Shown here: piece after piece, positions 34,701 to 42,311 of the stretch | How the letters are laid out: the number at the start of each line of letters is the position of its first letter | Position numbering within the stretch: the stretch's first letter is position 1 | Assembly: GCA_003280515.1 (NCBI GenBank) | Contig: QCER01000004.1 | Span: 1-64,000, forward strand | Reading direction: 5' to 3' | DNA: 64,000 nucleotides | DNA from: Prochlorococcus sp. AG-355-P18 | GTDB taxonomy: Bacteria; Cyanobacteriota; Cyanobacteriia; PCC-6307; Cyanobiaceae | Position numbers and translations under genes: made by a program | Notes under the pieces: model-generated | Databases searched by the model: none | Told to the model about the DNA's origin: nothing | The model's input: the letters and a program-made list of their open reading frames with translations, nothing else

Positions 34701-34952
34701 ATGCAAGAGTTAAATTACGACAAAAATTCAAGAGTATTAAATAATAATGATGAAGTAATAAGTTTCAAATGTGAACTTCAAGAAAATCTTCAGAAGGCTA
34801 TGAAAGAATTCGTTGAGGACCATCCTAATTGGGATCAATACAGGATACTTCAAGCAGCTATTGCAGGATTTTTGATGCAAAAAGGATTTCAAAATAGGGA
34901 TTTAACAAGACTCTATATTGGAAATATGTTTTCAATGAATTTCAAGGATTAA
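34701..34952 (+). CDS. DUF2811-family small protein
   Basis: The 83-residue protein carries the DUF2811 core from residue 22: FKCELQENLQKAMKEFVEDHPNWDQ is typical, followed by RILQAAIAGFLMQKG and a C-terminal VYLxxxF-like RLYIGNMF. This fold resembles small ribbon-helix or helical DNA-binding-like proteins, but no function is established. It converges with the EVE-domain gene. Confidence 0.8.
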   Translation: MQELNYDKNSRVLNNNDEVISFKCELQENLQKAMKEFVEDHPNWDQYRILQAAIAGFLMQKGFQNRDLTRLYIGNMFSMNFKD

Positions 34953-34959
34953 AAATTTT

Positions 34960-35436
34960 TTATATTTTTTCTAATAGTATTTTTGCAATATCACTTCTGA
35001 CAGGTAATATGGATAACCTATTTCCTTTTTTTACGACTAATAACTCATCCTCATTAAATAAAATTTTTAATTCAGGTAAACTTAGAATCTTATCAGATTT
35101 AAATTTATATTCTACTTTTACACAATCCCACCTCGGATTATCAGGTTTCGATTTTGGATCAAAATATTTTGAATCTTGATCAAATTGAGTAGGATCAACA
35201 ATATTTAGATCTATTACCTCCATAAGTCCCACAATACCTGGGGGTTTACAATTCGAATGATAGAAAAAAACTTTATCTCCTTTATTCATTTTTCTCATAA
35301 AGTTTCGAGCCTGATAATTTCTTATTCCGTCCCATAAAGTTACACCATCATTTTTTAAAGTATCTATGCTGTAAGCATCTGGCTCACTTTTCATTAGCCA
35401 AAACTTTTCTTCAGTCATATCAAGGGATTTGGGCAA
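34960..35436 (-). CDS. EVE-domain protein
   Basis: A PUA-like EVE domain, thought to recognise modified bases in nucleic acids. The diagnostic KFWLMKSEPDAYSID (11-25), LWDGIRNYQARNFMR (34-48) and KVFFYHSN (55-62) are all present. An internal ATG at residue 7 (position 35418) may be the true start, giving 152 residues, which is nearer the family norm. Confidence 0.9.
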   Translation of the reverse strand: MPKSLDMTEEKFWLMKSEPDAYSIDTLKNDGVTLWDGIRNYQARNFMRKMNKGDKVFFYHSNCKPPGIVGLMEVIDLNIVDPTQFDQDSKYFDPKSKPDNPRWDCVKVEYKFKSDKILSLPELKILFNEDELLVVKKGNRLSILPVRSDIAKILLEKI

Positions 35437-35537
35437 TTTTTTGGGCTTCCATTAGGCATTACCCAAACTTTTTTTGTATAAATTTATTATCCATCAAAGT
35501 CACTAATTAGGGAAGTCGGGAAAAATCATTTAGCCTT

Positions 35538-35933
35538 TTATTTTTTCCTTTTAACTAATCCATAAGTACATAATATGGGGTTTACTATTAAAACAACCCA
35601 AAAAGGAGGTGGAGGACCTCCATCAACAATTGTTCCAGCATTAAAAGTATTGAATAAAGCTACTGCTAACAAACAAGCCATTAAAGCTAGTTCACCTGAT
35701 AAAACTTTTTTTAAAGATTTCTTATCTTTGATAGAGCTGCAAATAATCAATAGGAAACCTATCCCTAAATTACTAGCTGCTACAACATCTGCAGTCCCTC
35801 TTACAAGAAGCAATGTTTCACTTGAAGCGTTGCCTGCGATAGTTTCCACAGAAAAAATTAGTAGGAAAATAATTAATAATCCCAATAGGATATGAAGACT
35901 CCCAGTAGTTTTTAAAATATTTTTTAACTTCAT
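35538..35933 (-). CDS. Four-helix membrane protein of unknown function
   Basis: 131 residues with hydrophobic segments near 12-30, 50-66, 80-96 and 108-125, and a PPPP run before the last. I do not recognise the family. A weak terminator hairpin separates it from the ABM-like gene upstream on the same strand. Confidence 0.6.
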   Translation of the reverse strand: MKLKNILKTTGSLHILLGLLIIFLLIFSVETIAGNASSETLLLVRGTADVVAASNLGIGFLLIICSSIKDKKSLKKVLSGELALMACLLAVALFNTFNAGTIVDGGPPPPFWVVLIVNPILCTYGLVKRKK

Positions 35934-35935
35934 AC

Positions 35936-35960
35936 TAGAAAAAAGAGCTAATTGCCTCTT
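35936..35960 (-). terminator. Weak terminator after the ABM-like gene
   Basis: On the minus strand AAGAG and CTCTT form a 5-bp stem with an 8-base loop, followed by T6, just 15 bases after the stop of the gene at 35976-36284 and just before the next ATG. Confidence 0.5.
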
Positions 35961-35975
35961 ACTTTAGATCGACTG

Positions 35976-36284
35976 TCAATCATGATAACCAACTTTAGAA
36001 ACAATATTTCCTGAAACGGGATCGGTAACTCCAAGTTCAGGAGACAACTCTTCCATAAATCCTCTAACCTCATCAAGATGAGCAATCATAGCTGGTCTTT
36101 GAGCTGCAATAGATTCTGCATTTTTCCAGATCCCAACAAAACAGTAATCATAATCTCCAGTTTTAGCGATATATCTTTGAGTCATCCCCTCAAAACTTGT
36201 TTTATCTATTACTTCGAAATACTTATCTACACAATCAGACTTTAATTTAAATCGAACAACATTCATAAAATTTTGAGCAGTCAT
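35976..36284 (-). CDS. Small ABM-like dimeric alpha/beta-barrel protein
   Basis: 102 residues with the alternating pattern NVVRFKLK...YDYCFVGIWKNAES...MIAHLDEVRGFMEEL expected of the antibiotic-biosynthesis-monooxygenase fold. No cofactor site can be assigned. It lies downstream of a small secreted cupin and is bracketed by terminators, so it is probably transcribed alone. Confidence 0.6.
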   Translation of the reverse strand: MTAQNFMNVVRFKLKSDCVDKYFEVIDKTSFEGMTQRYIAKTGDYDYCFVGIWKNAESIAAQRPAMIAHLDEVRGFMEELSPELGVTDPVSGNIVSKVGYHD

Positions 36285-36309
36285 AAAAAAAAGGAGCTAA
36301 CTGCTCCTT
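36284..36309 (-). terminator. Intrinsic terminator after the cupin gene
   Basis: On the minus strand AAGGAGC and GCTCCTT form a perfect 7-bp stem with a 5-base loop, then T7. It lies between the cupin stop (36355) and the next ATG (36284), and the T run ends at that start codon. Confidence 0.85.
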
Positions 36310-36354
36310 ATTTTAGTTTGAATTTAAATCAAAAAATTGATTTAAAATTAAAAT

Positions 36355-36783
36355 TTATCCTTCAGCGGGAATTAAAATTGGAACATCTTTTGCTCCAATT
36401 GCTGCGAACCAAACTATTGCGTTATCAGTTTTTGCATTACCCATTGTATGTTTTGGTGTCTTTGGGCCAACTATAAAAGTATCCCCTGCTGTATAGGTAA
36501 GATCTTCCATCCCCTCTCTTTTGACAACAATCGTACCTTGCTCAACATTGCCTAATAATGGAATTGGATGAGAGTGGAGTGGAACTATTCCTCCTTCAGC
36601 CAACTCGACTCTTTGTAATCTTATTTCTGCTTTTCCTTTTGGGTATTTAAGAGCATCTCCATCCATAGTCTCAGAACCTACAAAGACTTCTTGTACATCA
36701 ACGGGAGATTCTGCAGCTATAGAAATAATAGGGTTGATAAGCATTAATGCAAAAGCAAATGCTATGAATAAATTTTTCATCAT
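36355..36783 (-). CDS. Exported cupin-domain protein
   Basis: 142 residues. A signal peptide (KNLFIAFAFALMLINPIISIAAE, cleavage near residue 24) precedes a single cupin barrel with the metal-type motif GGIVPLHSHPIPLLGNVEQG near 65-84 and GDTFIVGPKTPKHTMGN near 103-119. The His residues suggest a bound metal. Likely periplasmic; substrate unknown. Confidence 0.8.
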   Translation of the reverse strand: MMKNLFIAFAFALMLINPIISIAAESPVDVQEVFVGSETMDGDALKYPKGKAEIRLQRVELAEGGIVPLHSHPIPLLGNVEQGTIVVKREGMEDLTYTAGDTFIVGPKTPKHTMGNAKTDNAIVWFAAIGAKDVPILIPAEG

Positions 36784-36965
36784 GAATTTGAATTTCTAAA
36801 AAATTATTTAGACTCATAGTATTTATTTTTTTCATTTTTGGCAGTAATTGATTTGACTTTTAAAGTTATTTAATCTGAAGCCATTTTTTAAAAGTTTTTT
36901 CATAAAGATATTGAATTTTAATAAATTATTAGTGCAGACACTAATCAAAATTATTCTCAAGAATT

Positions 36966-37685
36966 TTAATAATTTAATTCTTTCATCAATAAATTCCAAC
37001 CAATTAATGATGCATCCTTGTGGAAAGATTCTCTTTCCTCACACATAAAGCCATGATCAGCCTCTTTAACTTCGACATAAATAAATCTTTCTTCTAACGG
37101 ATCTATTTTTTTAAATCTTTTTTTAATTTCTAATCTATCTTGTACGGGAATTAAATCATCTGAAGAACCACATATGAAGTTTAATTTTCCAGAAACTTTT
37201 TCTAGTAAATCAATAGGTGCAAAATTAGTATCCTTTCTTGGCGCAGTTACCCCTGCTCCATAAAAACAAAATGTACTATCTATTCCTTTTAAAGAAGAAG
37301 CTATAAATGCTGCATGACCCCCAAAACAAAATCCAATAATTGAGATTTTCTTTTTTGGATATTTTTCTTTAACCCAATTCAGAGCTGCAGAAATATCTTT
37401 AATAATATTTTTTGAAGTGGTTAAATTTTTATGATGCCTGCCTAATTTTAAGTCTGCTTCGCTGTATGATAAATTTAATTTTGGAGCTGTTCTACCGTAA
37501 AGAGGTAAGGCTAATACAGTTACATTTTGTTTGGCTAATTTTTCAGAAAAACTTCTTATCCAGTGATTTATCCCAAACACCTCTGGTAAAACTATAGATA
37601 TATATTTACAGTCACTACCTGAATCTACCCACCAAGATCTAAGAGGTAAATCACCACTATAAACTTTTGTCCATTGACCTTTCAT
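36966..37685 (-). CDS. Dienelactone hydrolase family protein
   Basis: An alpha/beta hydrolase of 239 residues. The nucleophile elbow GFCFGG near residue 122 carries Cys as nucleophile, with Asp in SSDDLIP near 175 and His in ADHGFM near 209 completing the triad of this family. Substrate unknown. Confidence 0.85.
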   Translation of the reverse strand: MKGQWTKVYSGDLPLRSWWVDSGSDCKYISIVLPEVFGINHWIRSFSEKLAKQNVTVLALPLYGRTAPKLNLSYSEADLKLGRHHKNLTTSKNIIKDISAALNWVKEKYPKKKISIIGFCFGGHAAFIASSLKGIDSTFCFYGAGVTAPRKDTNFAPIDLLEKVSGKLNFICGSSDDLIPVQDRLEIKKRFKKIDPLEERFIYVEVKEADHGFMCEERESFHKDASLIGWNLLMKELNY

Positions 37686-37999
37686 TAGTGATTAAATAAA
37701 AAGTTTTTGCCAGAAAAAAAAGAGGGTTATGTGCCTCTTAGTTTACCTTGATTGTAAATGTAAAATTTCCTTATTCGATTTTATAAATTAAATCTTAAAT
37801 TAAGTAGAGAAACTTATATGGAACTCATTTTTATATAAGTTATATAAATCAAATTAAGTAGTCTTTTTTACCAAATAATTGTACCTGTTGCTAAATACAT
37901 ATATTTGTCCTTGAAAAGCCTCTAAAAAATACTTTTTCTTGAAATAAAGATTGACAAGACATTCATAAAAAAAACTTTTATAAATCATTAACTTCTTTT
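37686..37999. other. Intergenic region with orphan hairpin
   Basis: On the minus strand AAGAGG (37739-37734) and CCTCTT (37725-37720) enclose an 8-base loop and are followed by T7. It lies 28 bases upstream of the hydrolase gene with no called gene above it, so it could be a leader attenuator or the end of an unrecognised short transcript. A TTGACA at about 37952 may belong to the promoter of the next plus-strand gene. I see nothing else. Confidence 0.45.
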
Positions 38000-38314
38000 A
38001 TGAATATGTTTCTAACCAACAAGACTCGTTTAAAAATTAAGGATATTGTAAAGAGGATTTCATTAGATGAACCTGTAGCATTGGAAGAAAGAATTTATGT
38101 AGAAAAGCTTGCAAAACATAATTCAACTATATGGACATGGCTTAAGAAAGCTAATAGCTTGAGGAGATATGGTAAGCAAAAATCAGATGGAATAAATGGA
38201 CTCATCCAGAATCTAGGCCTTGATGGCTTAGAAACTGAAAATCATTTTGATCCCAAAAATGATGATCTTGCTGATTGGTTTAGTGGATCTCCTGATTGGG
38301 TGAGGAGGAGCTAA
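38000..38314 (+). CDS. 104-residue conserved hypothetical protein
   Basis: A soluble, basic N-terminal half (TRLKIKDIVKRISLDEPV, WTWLKKANSLRRYGK) and an acidic C-terminal half ending DWFSGSPDWVRRS. I do not recognise a domain. It marks the beginning of the small-gene region on the right of the window. Confidence 0.65.
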   Translation: MNMFLTNKTRLKIKDIVKRISLDEPVALEERIYVEKLAKHNSTIWTWLKKANSLRRYGKQKSDGINGLIQNLGLDGLETENHFDPKNDDLADWFSGSPDWVRRS

Positions 38315-38342
38315 TTACCCTTACTTTAAAAATAGATTCAAA

Positions 38343-38513
38343 TTAATAATGAAAAAAGGGAACATCCTCAACTTGTCTTGGAGAATAATCGCAAATACCG
38401 AATTGCATACATTCCATTTGAGCATCAGTTAGTTTTCTCTCAATTGATAACGAATCAAACAAACTACCAAATACATGTTGAATTTTATTTTTAATTAGAT
38501 TTCCATAAGTCAT
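38343..38513 (-). CDS. 56-residue small protein with two Cys
   Basis: Begins MTYGNLIKNK and ends CDYSPRQVEDVPFFHY. AGAAGGTG 6 bases before the ATG is a good ribosome-binding site. It has a helical middle (SLSIERKLTDAQMECMQFG). Function unknown; the clear ribosome-binding site and protein-like composition argue that it is real. Confidence 0.6.
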   Translation of the reverse strand: MTYGNLIKNKIQHVFGSLFDSLSIERKLTDAQMECMQFGICDYSPRQVEDVPFFHY

Positions 38514-38700
38514 AATTCACCTTCTTTTTAGAAATTATTTAGTATGAATTACACACAAGAATCAAGAGTTGTAATACCTAAAATATAAACTATAAATTAA
38601 TCAGTTTTAAATATTTCACTATATTCACAATCAGTATTTTTGCTCTAGGAAATTTCAATAAGCATTTCTATGTTGGACCAACTGATTGAGGGATAATTAC

Positions 38701-38808
38701 ATGAGTACGTTCAAAACGAAATACTTTAAAGACACAAAAAAGATCAACAACACTCTTTGGTTGGATAAATTAATTAATCAACTTGAAAAAAAATCAAAGG
38801 GAGTTTGA
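38701..38808 (+). CDS. 35-residue small protein (MST/WLDxLIN family, copy 1)
   Basis: The ATG follows GAGGG at a suitable distance. The C-terminal half NNTLWLDKLINQLEKK is closely similar to NNTEWLDELINKIENM in the frame at 39611, and both begin MST. The resemblance between two independent frames supports both. It is followed 2 bases later by the twin-CX3C gene. Confidence 0.5.
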   Translation: MSTFKTKYFKDTKKINNTLWLDKLINQLEKKSKGV

Positions 38809-38810
38809 TC

Positions 38811-38975
38811 ATGAATACATTTAGAAATAAACAATTCAAAAATGAATTAGATCCAAAGTATGCCTTTTATGATTGTCATCGTAGTTGCGAAATTAAGAGT
38901 AATACTGAAAAGTCTCTAGAAGAATGCGTCGAAAATTGTGAACCTAGATTATTACCAGAGAATCTCGATTGCTAA
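38811..38975 (+). CDS. 54-residue twin-CX3C protein
   Basis: Cys22-x3-Cys26 and Cys39-x3-Cys43 flank a short Lys/Ser/Glu segment, the pattern of a disulphide-linked helical hairpin. The start is 2 bases after the preceding stop, and its GGGAG ribosome-binding site lies inside the previous gene. A second twin-CX3C protein is encoded at 62780-62938. No function can be assigned. Confidence 0.6.
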   Translation: MNTFRNKQFKNELDPKYAFYDCHRSCEIKSNTEKSLEECVENCEPRLLPENLDC

Positions 38976-39052
38976 AAATAGGAATTTAAACTTTATTCCA
39001 TAACTATTTTGATCTTATAGAGTTTTTATATAGATTTAAGGAGGGTAATCTA

Positions 39053-39211
39053 ATGACCAAACTCGCAATTGAGCTACTTCTTCTAATTATAATTTTAGTT
39101 AATTTTGGAGTGATCCTTACCGCTAAAATTTATTCACAATCACTAAAAGAAATTCAACGTAAGGGAATATTTTGTAGAGAATCTATAAGTAACCCATATT
39201 GTGTTTTTTGA
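39053..39211 (+). CDS. 52-residue single-helix membrane protein
   Basis: A strong AAGGAGGG ribosome-binding site precedes the ATG. One hydrophobic helix (ELLLLIIILVNFGVILTA, residues 7-24) is followed by a polar tail with Cys41 and Cys50. Function unknown. Confidence 0.6.
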   Translation: MTKLAIELLLLIIILVNFGVILTAKIYSQSLKEIQRKGIFCRESISNPYCVF

Positions 39212-39230
39212 TAAATTAATTCCAAACTAA

Positions 39231-39254
39231 TAGATCTCAAACTAGAGATCTAAT
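39231..39254. terminator. Perfect palindromic hairpin between convergent small genes
   Basis: TAGATCTC and GAGATCTA form an 8-bp stem with a 6-base loop, between the stops at 39211 (+) and 39279 (-). There is no long T run on either side, so terminator function is only likely by position. Confidence 0.4.
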
Positions 39255-39278
39255 ATTAAAAGTTAAAGTCCGCCAAAA

Positions 39279-39386
39279 CTAAAAATAAGGTGTATATGGT
39301 ACTTCTGTTTTTAATGAATCTCCGTAGTAACTTTCAGCTGACTTTACCAAGATCCAATAAATGAAATTTAGAAATGATTTTTCCAT
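39279..39386 (-). CDS. 35-residue small protein (MEKxxxNFxYxxL family, copy 1)
   Basis: The sequence begins MEKSFLNFIYWILVKSAESY and continues YGDSLKTEVP. It aligns without gaps to the frame at 50350-50469 (MEKALVNFFYLLLIRSAASH then YGESFITVEIP), with about half the positions identical. A short hydrophobic helix is likely. The upstream ribosome-binding site is weak; the paralogy is the main support. Confidence 0.5.
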   Translation of the reverse strand: MEKSFLNFIYWILVKSAESYYGDSLKTEVPYTPYF

Positions 39387-39610
39387 AGGAATATCTATAC
39401 CCTTTCCTTATTCAAATCAGAATTTAAAATAAAAACATCGTAGAAAATACTTAACTGAAGAGATTTAGATTTTCTTAGTTAATTTGTGTTGTTTAGGTTT
39501 GTATGAAATGCTACTAAAGCTTGTCTTATCAACCGATTTGGTAATATTGCTTATTGATTCCTGTAATTTCAAAAGATATATTAAATGGATAATCTAAATA
39601 TAAGAAATTT

Positions 39611-39727
39611 ATGAGTACTCAAAAAAGTCAAAGCCATAAAAGACAAGAGCAAAATAATACAGAATGGTTAGATGAATTAATCAATAAAATTGAAAATATG
39701 AAAAATAAAATATCTAATACTTTTTAA
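39611..39727 (+). CDS. 38-residue small protein (MST/WLDxLIN family, copy 2)
   Basis: Paralogue of the protein at 38701-38808: the shared segment reads NNT-WLD-LIN with a basic coiled-coil-like tail. It is followed by the terminator at 39785. Confidence 0.45.
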   Translation: MSTQKSQSHKRQEQNNTEWLDELINKIENMKNKISNTF

Positions 39728-39786
39728 CTAATTATTTCTTCTATCATTTATTCCGTTATTAAATATTTTAAATACTTTTGTAATTA

Positions 39787-39806
39787 AGCCGGCTGGCTTT
39801 TTTAAT
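39787..39806 (+). terminator. Intrinsic terminator upstream of the guanidine operon
   Basis: AAGCC and GGCTT form a GC-rich 5-bp stem with a GGCT loop, followed by T6. It separates the small-gene cluster from the next operon and helps isolate that operon's promoter. Confidence 0.7.
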
Positions 39807-39933
39807 AAAGTTATTTTATTTTTGCGAAAAGTTATTTAACAATGTTTAAATGAGAATCTTTTAAAGCAAGTTTATGGTTCATTTTTATTTTTATTGACAA
39901 TATTGAAATAAGTGTAAAAAGAATTTTAAATTT

Positions 39934-41124
39934 GTGACTACTGAATCATCTAAAAATCAAGACTTTATTAGGAAGCATCCCAGTGAAGGCATGGATGCTT
40001 TAGAAAAAGAATCAAAATTACCTTTGAAAGGATGGGAAACTGAGGTTGCCCGAGCAAAGGAATATGGTTTAGAAGGAGCAAAAAGTATTGTCGATAGAAA
40101 TATATCTACATTTTCAAGAGGAGAATTACCCCATTTTGCAGGTATCAATACTTTCATGAAAGCTCCATATGTTGAAAATGTAAATGAAGTGGGAAATTAT
40201 GATGTTGCGATCGTTGGTGTTCCTCATGATTCTGGAACTACTTATAGACCAGGGACAAGATTCGGACCTCAAGGAATAAGAAAAATTTCTGCTCTTTATA
40301 CTCCTTACAATTACGAAATGGGAGTGGATCTGAGAGAGCAGATATCTATTTGTGATGTAGGAGATATTTTTACAATTCCAGCTAATAATGAAAAAAGTTT
40401 TGATCAAATTTCAAAGGGGGTTGCTCATATTTTTGCTAGCGGTGCATTTCCAATTATTTTAGGTGGAGATCATTCAATAGGTTTTCCTACAGTTAGAGGA
40501 GTTTGTCGCCACTTAGGAGATAAAAAAGTAGGGATAATTCATTTTGATAGACATGTAGATACTCAAGAAACAGATTTAGATGAAAGAATGCATACCTGTC
40601 CATGGTTTCATGCAACTAATATGAAAAATGCACCTGCAAAAAATCTTGTTCAATTAGGAATTGGAGGTTGGCAAGTACCAAGAGAAGGAGTGAAAATTTG
40701 CAGGGAAAGAAGTACAAATGTTTTAACAGTTACTGATATTTGTGAAATGGGATTAAAAGAGGCCGCTGATTTTGCGATTGAAAAAGCTACGGATGGAACT
40801 GACTGTGTATATATTTCTTTTGATATTGATTGTATTGATGCTGGATTTGTCCCTGGAACTGGTTGGCCTGAACCTGGGGGTTTATTACCTCGAGAGGCAT
40901 TAAAACTTTTGGAGTACATTATCAGAAAAGTTAATGTATGTGGAATTGAGCTTGTTGAGGTTTCGCCTCCATATGATGTAAGCGATATGACAGCTTTATT
41001 AGCTACTAGAGTTATTTGTGATTCAATTGCACATCTCGTAGTAAGTGGTCAGCTTCCAAGAAAATCTAATCCAGAATGGATTTCAGATAAATGCAATATG
41101 TCAGTTGATCAAAAATGGAGATAG
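39934..41124 (+). CDS. gdmH: Ureohydrolase, probable Ni-dependent guanidine hydrolase
   Basis: A 396-residue member of the arginase/agmatinase family with all six dinuclear-metal ligands: His180 (GGDHS), Asp205, His207 and Asp209 (FDRHVD) and Asp297/Asp299 (SFDIDCID). It is about 90 residues longer than enteric agmatinase, mainly at the N-terminus, and has DRHVD where agmatinases have DAHxD. The genes that follow encode HypA- and HypB-like nickel chaperones, as beside Synechocystis Sll1077, the Ni-dependent guanidine hydrolase. The family is seen; guanidine specificity is inferred from residues and context. Start is GTG. Confidence 0.8.
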   Translation: MTTESSKNQDFIRKHPSEGMDALEKESKLPLKGWETEVARAKEYGLEGAKSIVDRNISTFSRGELPHFAGINTFMKAPYVENVNEVGNYDVAIVGVPHDSGTTYRPGTRFGPQGIRKISALYTPYNYEMGVDLREQISICDVGDIFTIPANNEKSFDQISKGVAHIFASGAFPIILGGDHSIGFPTVRGVCRHLGDKKVGIIHFDRHVDTQETDLDERMHTCPWFHATNMKNAPAKNLVQLGIGGWQVPREGVKICRERSTNVLTVTDICEMGLKEAADFAIEKATDGTDCVYISFDIDCIDAGFVPGTGWPEPGGLLPREALKLLEYIIRKVNVCGIELVEVSPPYDVSDMTALLATRVICDSIAHLVVSGQLPRKSNPEWISDKCNMSVDQKWR

Positions 41125-41130
41125 ATTTTT

Positions 41131-41487
41131 GTGCATGAAGTAGATATGACAAAATGCCTTATTCTTTCCATGGAAGAGTGGGCAGAGAAAAAAAATAAAA
41201 AAAAAATAGTTGTTGAAAAGATTAATCTTAAGATTGGGGAATTTACTTGCGTAGAACCAATATCATTAATTAATACTTTTAATGCTGCAGTATTGGGTTC
41301 TTGGTTAGATTCCTCTGAGATTACAATTGAGACAATACCTTTTGAAGGGAAATGCTCTAAATGCAATAGATTATATTTTCCAAAGAAAGAGAATGGATAT
41401 AAATCTCCATGTTGCAATTTTAATTTAGAGGAAATTATTAGTGGGAGGGAATTAAAAATCGCATCTATTGATTTTAAAGAAAAGTAG
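41131..41487 (+). CDS. hypA: HypA-like nickel chaperone for the hydrolase
   Basis: 118 residues. Reading from GTG gives the N-terminal Met-His-Glu that binds nickel in HypA, which fixes this start 6 bases after the hydrolase stop. The zinc region has Cys75-x2-Cys78, but the second pair is adjacent, Cys94-Cys95, in SPCCNF where HypA normally has CPxC. No hydrogenase gene is visible, so nickel delivery to the upstream ureohydrolase is the likely job. Confidence 0.85.
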   Translation: MHEVDMTKCLILSMEEWAEKKNKKKIVVEKINLKIGEFTCVEPISLINTFNAAVLGSWLDSSEITIETIPFEGKCSKCNRLYFPKKENGYKSPCCNFNLEEIISGRELKIASIDFKEK

Positions 41488-41527
41488 AAATTTAGTATCT
41501 AGAATAAAGACGTATTTTCAAATATAA

Positions 41528-42202
41528 ATGCATTTACCAATTTCAGACAAAATTGAATTAAATATTCTTCATCAAAATAGTCATCAAGCTGAGAAAAATA
41601 AAATCAAGTTTAATAATTATAATTTGCTTTGCTTGAACATAATGAGTAGTCCTGGTGCAGGAAAAACGAGATTACTTGAAATAACTTTAGAAGATCTTTC
41701 AAAAAAATTTCACAGTGCTGTTTTAGAGGGTGATATGACCACTAATCTTGATGCGGCAAGATTAGAAAAATTAAATATTCCAGTAGTACCAATTACAACT
41801 GGAAGAGCATGTCATCTCGATGCAAATATGGTTAGTGGAGGTTTGAAATTATTAGAAAAAAAAATAAATCCTAATTTACTAGATATTTTGTTAGTGGAAA
41901 ATGTAGGAAATTTAGTTTGTCCTGCAGAATTTGAGATTGGAGAACATTTTAAAGTTGCTCTTTTAAGTATTACCGAAGGTGAGGATAAACCTTTAAAATA
42001 TCCAATAATGTTTAGAGAAGCAGATTTAATTTTGATAACTAAAGTTGATTTATTACCCCATTTGAATTTTGATATTAACGAATTAAAATCGAACATAGCT
42101 TCAACTAACCCTAAGGCAGATGTGATAGAAATTTCTTCGATAACCAAGTCTGGATTTGATTTATGGCAAGATTGGATTAGTAAAAAGATTTTGAAATTTT
42201 AA
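41528..42202 (+). CDS. hypB: HypB-like nickel-insertion GTPase
   Basis: 224 residues. P-loop SPGAGKT is at 41-47, the metal/switch motif CHLDA begins at Cys95-His96, CPAEFEIGE begins at Cys131, and the guanine-recognition motif appears as TKVD at 171-174. The N-terminal CXXCGC and His-rich stretches of some HypB proteins are absent. It works with the HypA-like protein encoded 40 bases upstream. Confidence 0.88.
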   Translation: MHLPISDKIELNILHQNSHQAEKNKIKFNNYNLLCLNIMSSPGAGKTRLLEITLEDLSKKFHSAVLEGDMTTNLDAARLEKLNIPVVPITTGRACHLDANMVSGGLKLLEKKINPNLLDILLVENVGNLVCPAEFEIGEHFKVALLSITEGEDKPLKYPIMFREADLILITKVDLLPHLNFDINELKSNIASTNPKADVIEISSITKSGFDLWQDWISKKILKF

Positions 42203-42311
42203 AAAAATTAATATTGATTAAGTAAGAGTAATCTCTTAAAAGTATCAGTCATTACAACTTTAGATTTGCTTTTTCTTGAGTATTGATAGTACGTAATATT
42301 TTTTTTCAAAA

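Noticed and set aside
39728-39933. Guanidine riboswitch upstream of the guanidine operon
   Set aside because: I looked for the guanidine-I core and for the paired ACGR-loop hairpins of guanidine-II and saw neither; the only clear structure is the terminator at 39787.
39934-41124. Agmatinase (speB) or arginase annotation
   Set aside because: Family membership is right, but the extended N-terminus, the DRHVD motif and adjacent nickel-chaperone genes fit a guanidine hydrolase better.
41131-42202. Hydrogenase maturation role for the HypA/HypB-like genes
   Set aside because: No hydrogenase or other hyp genes are in the window, and the genes are embedded with a ureohydrolase.
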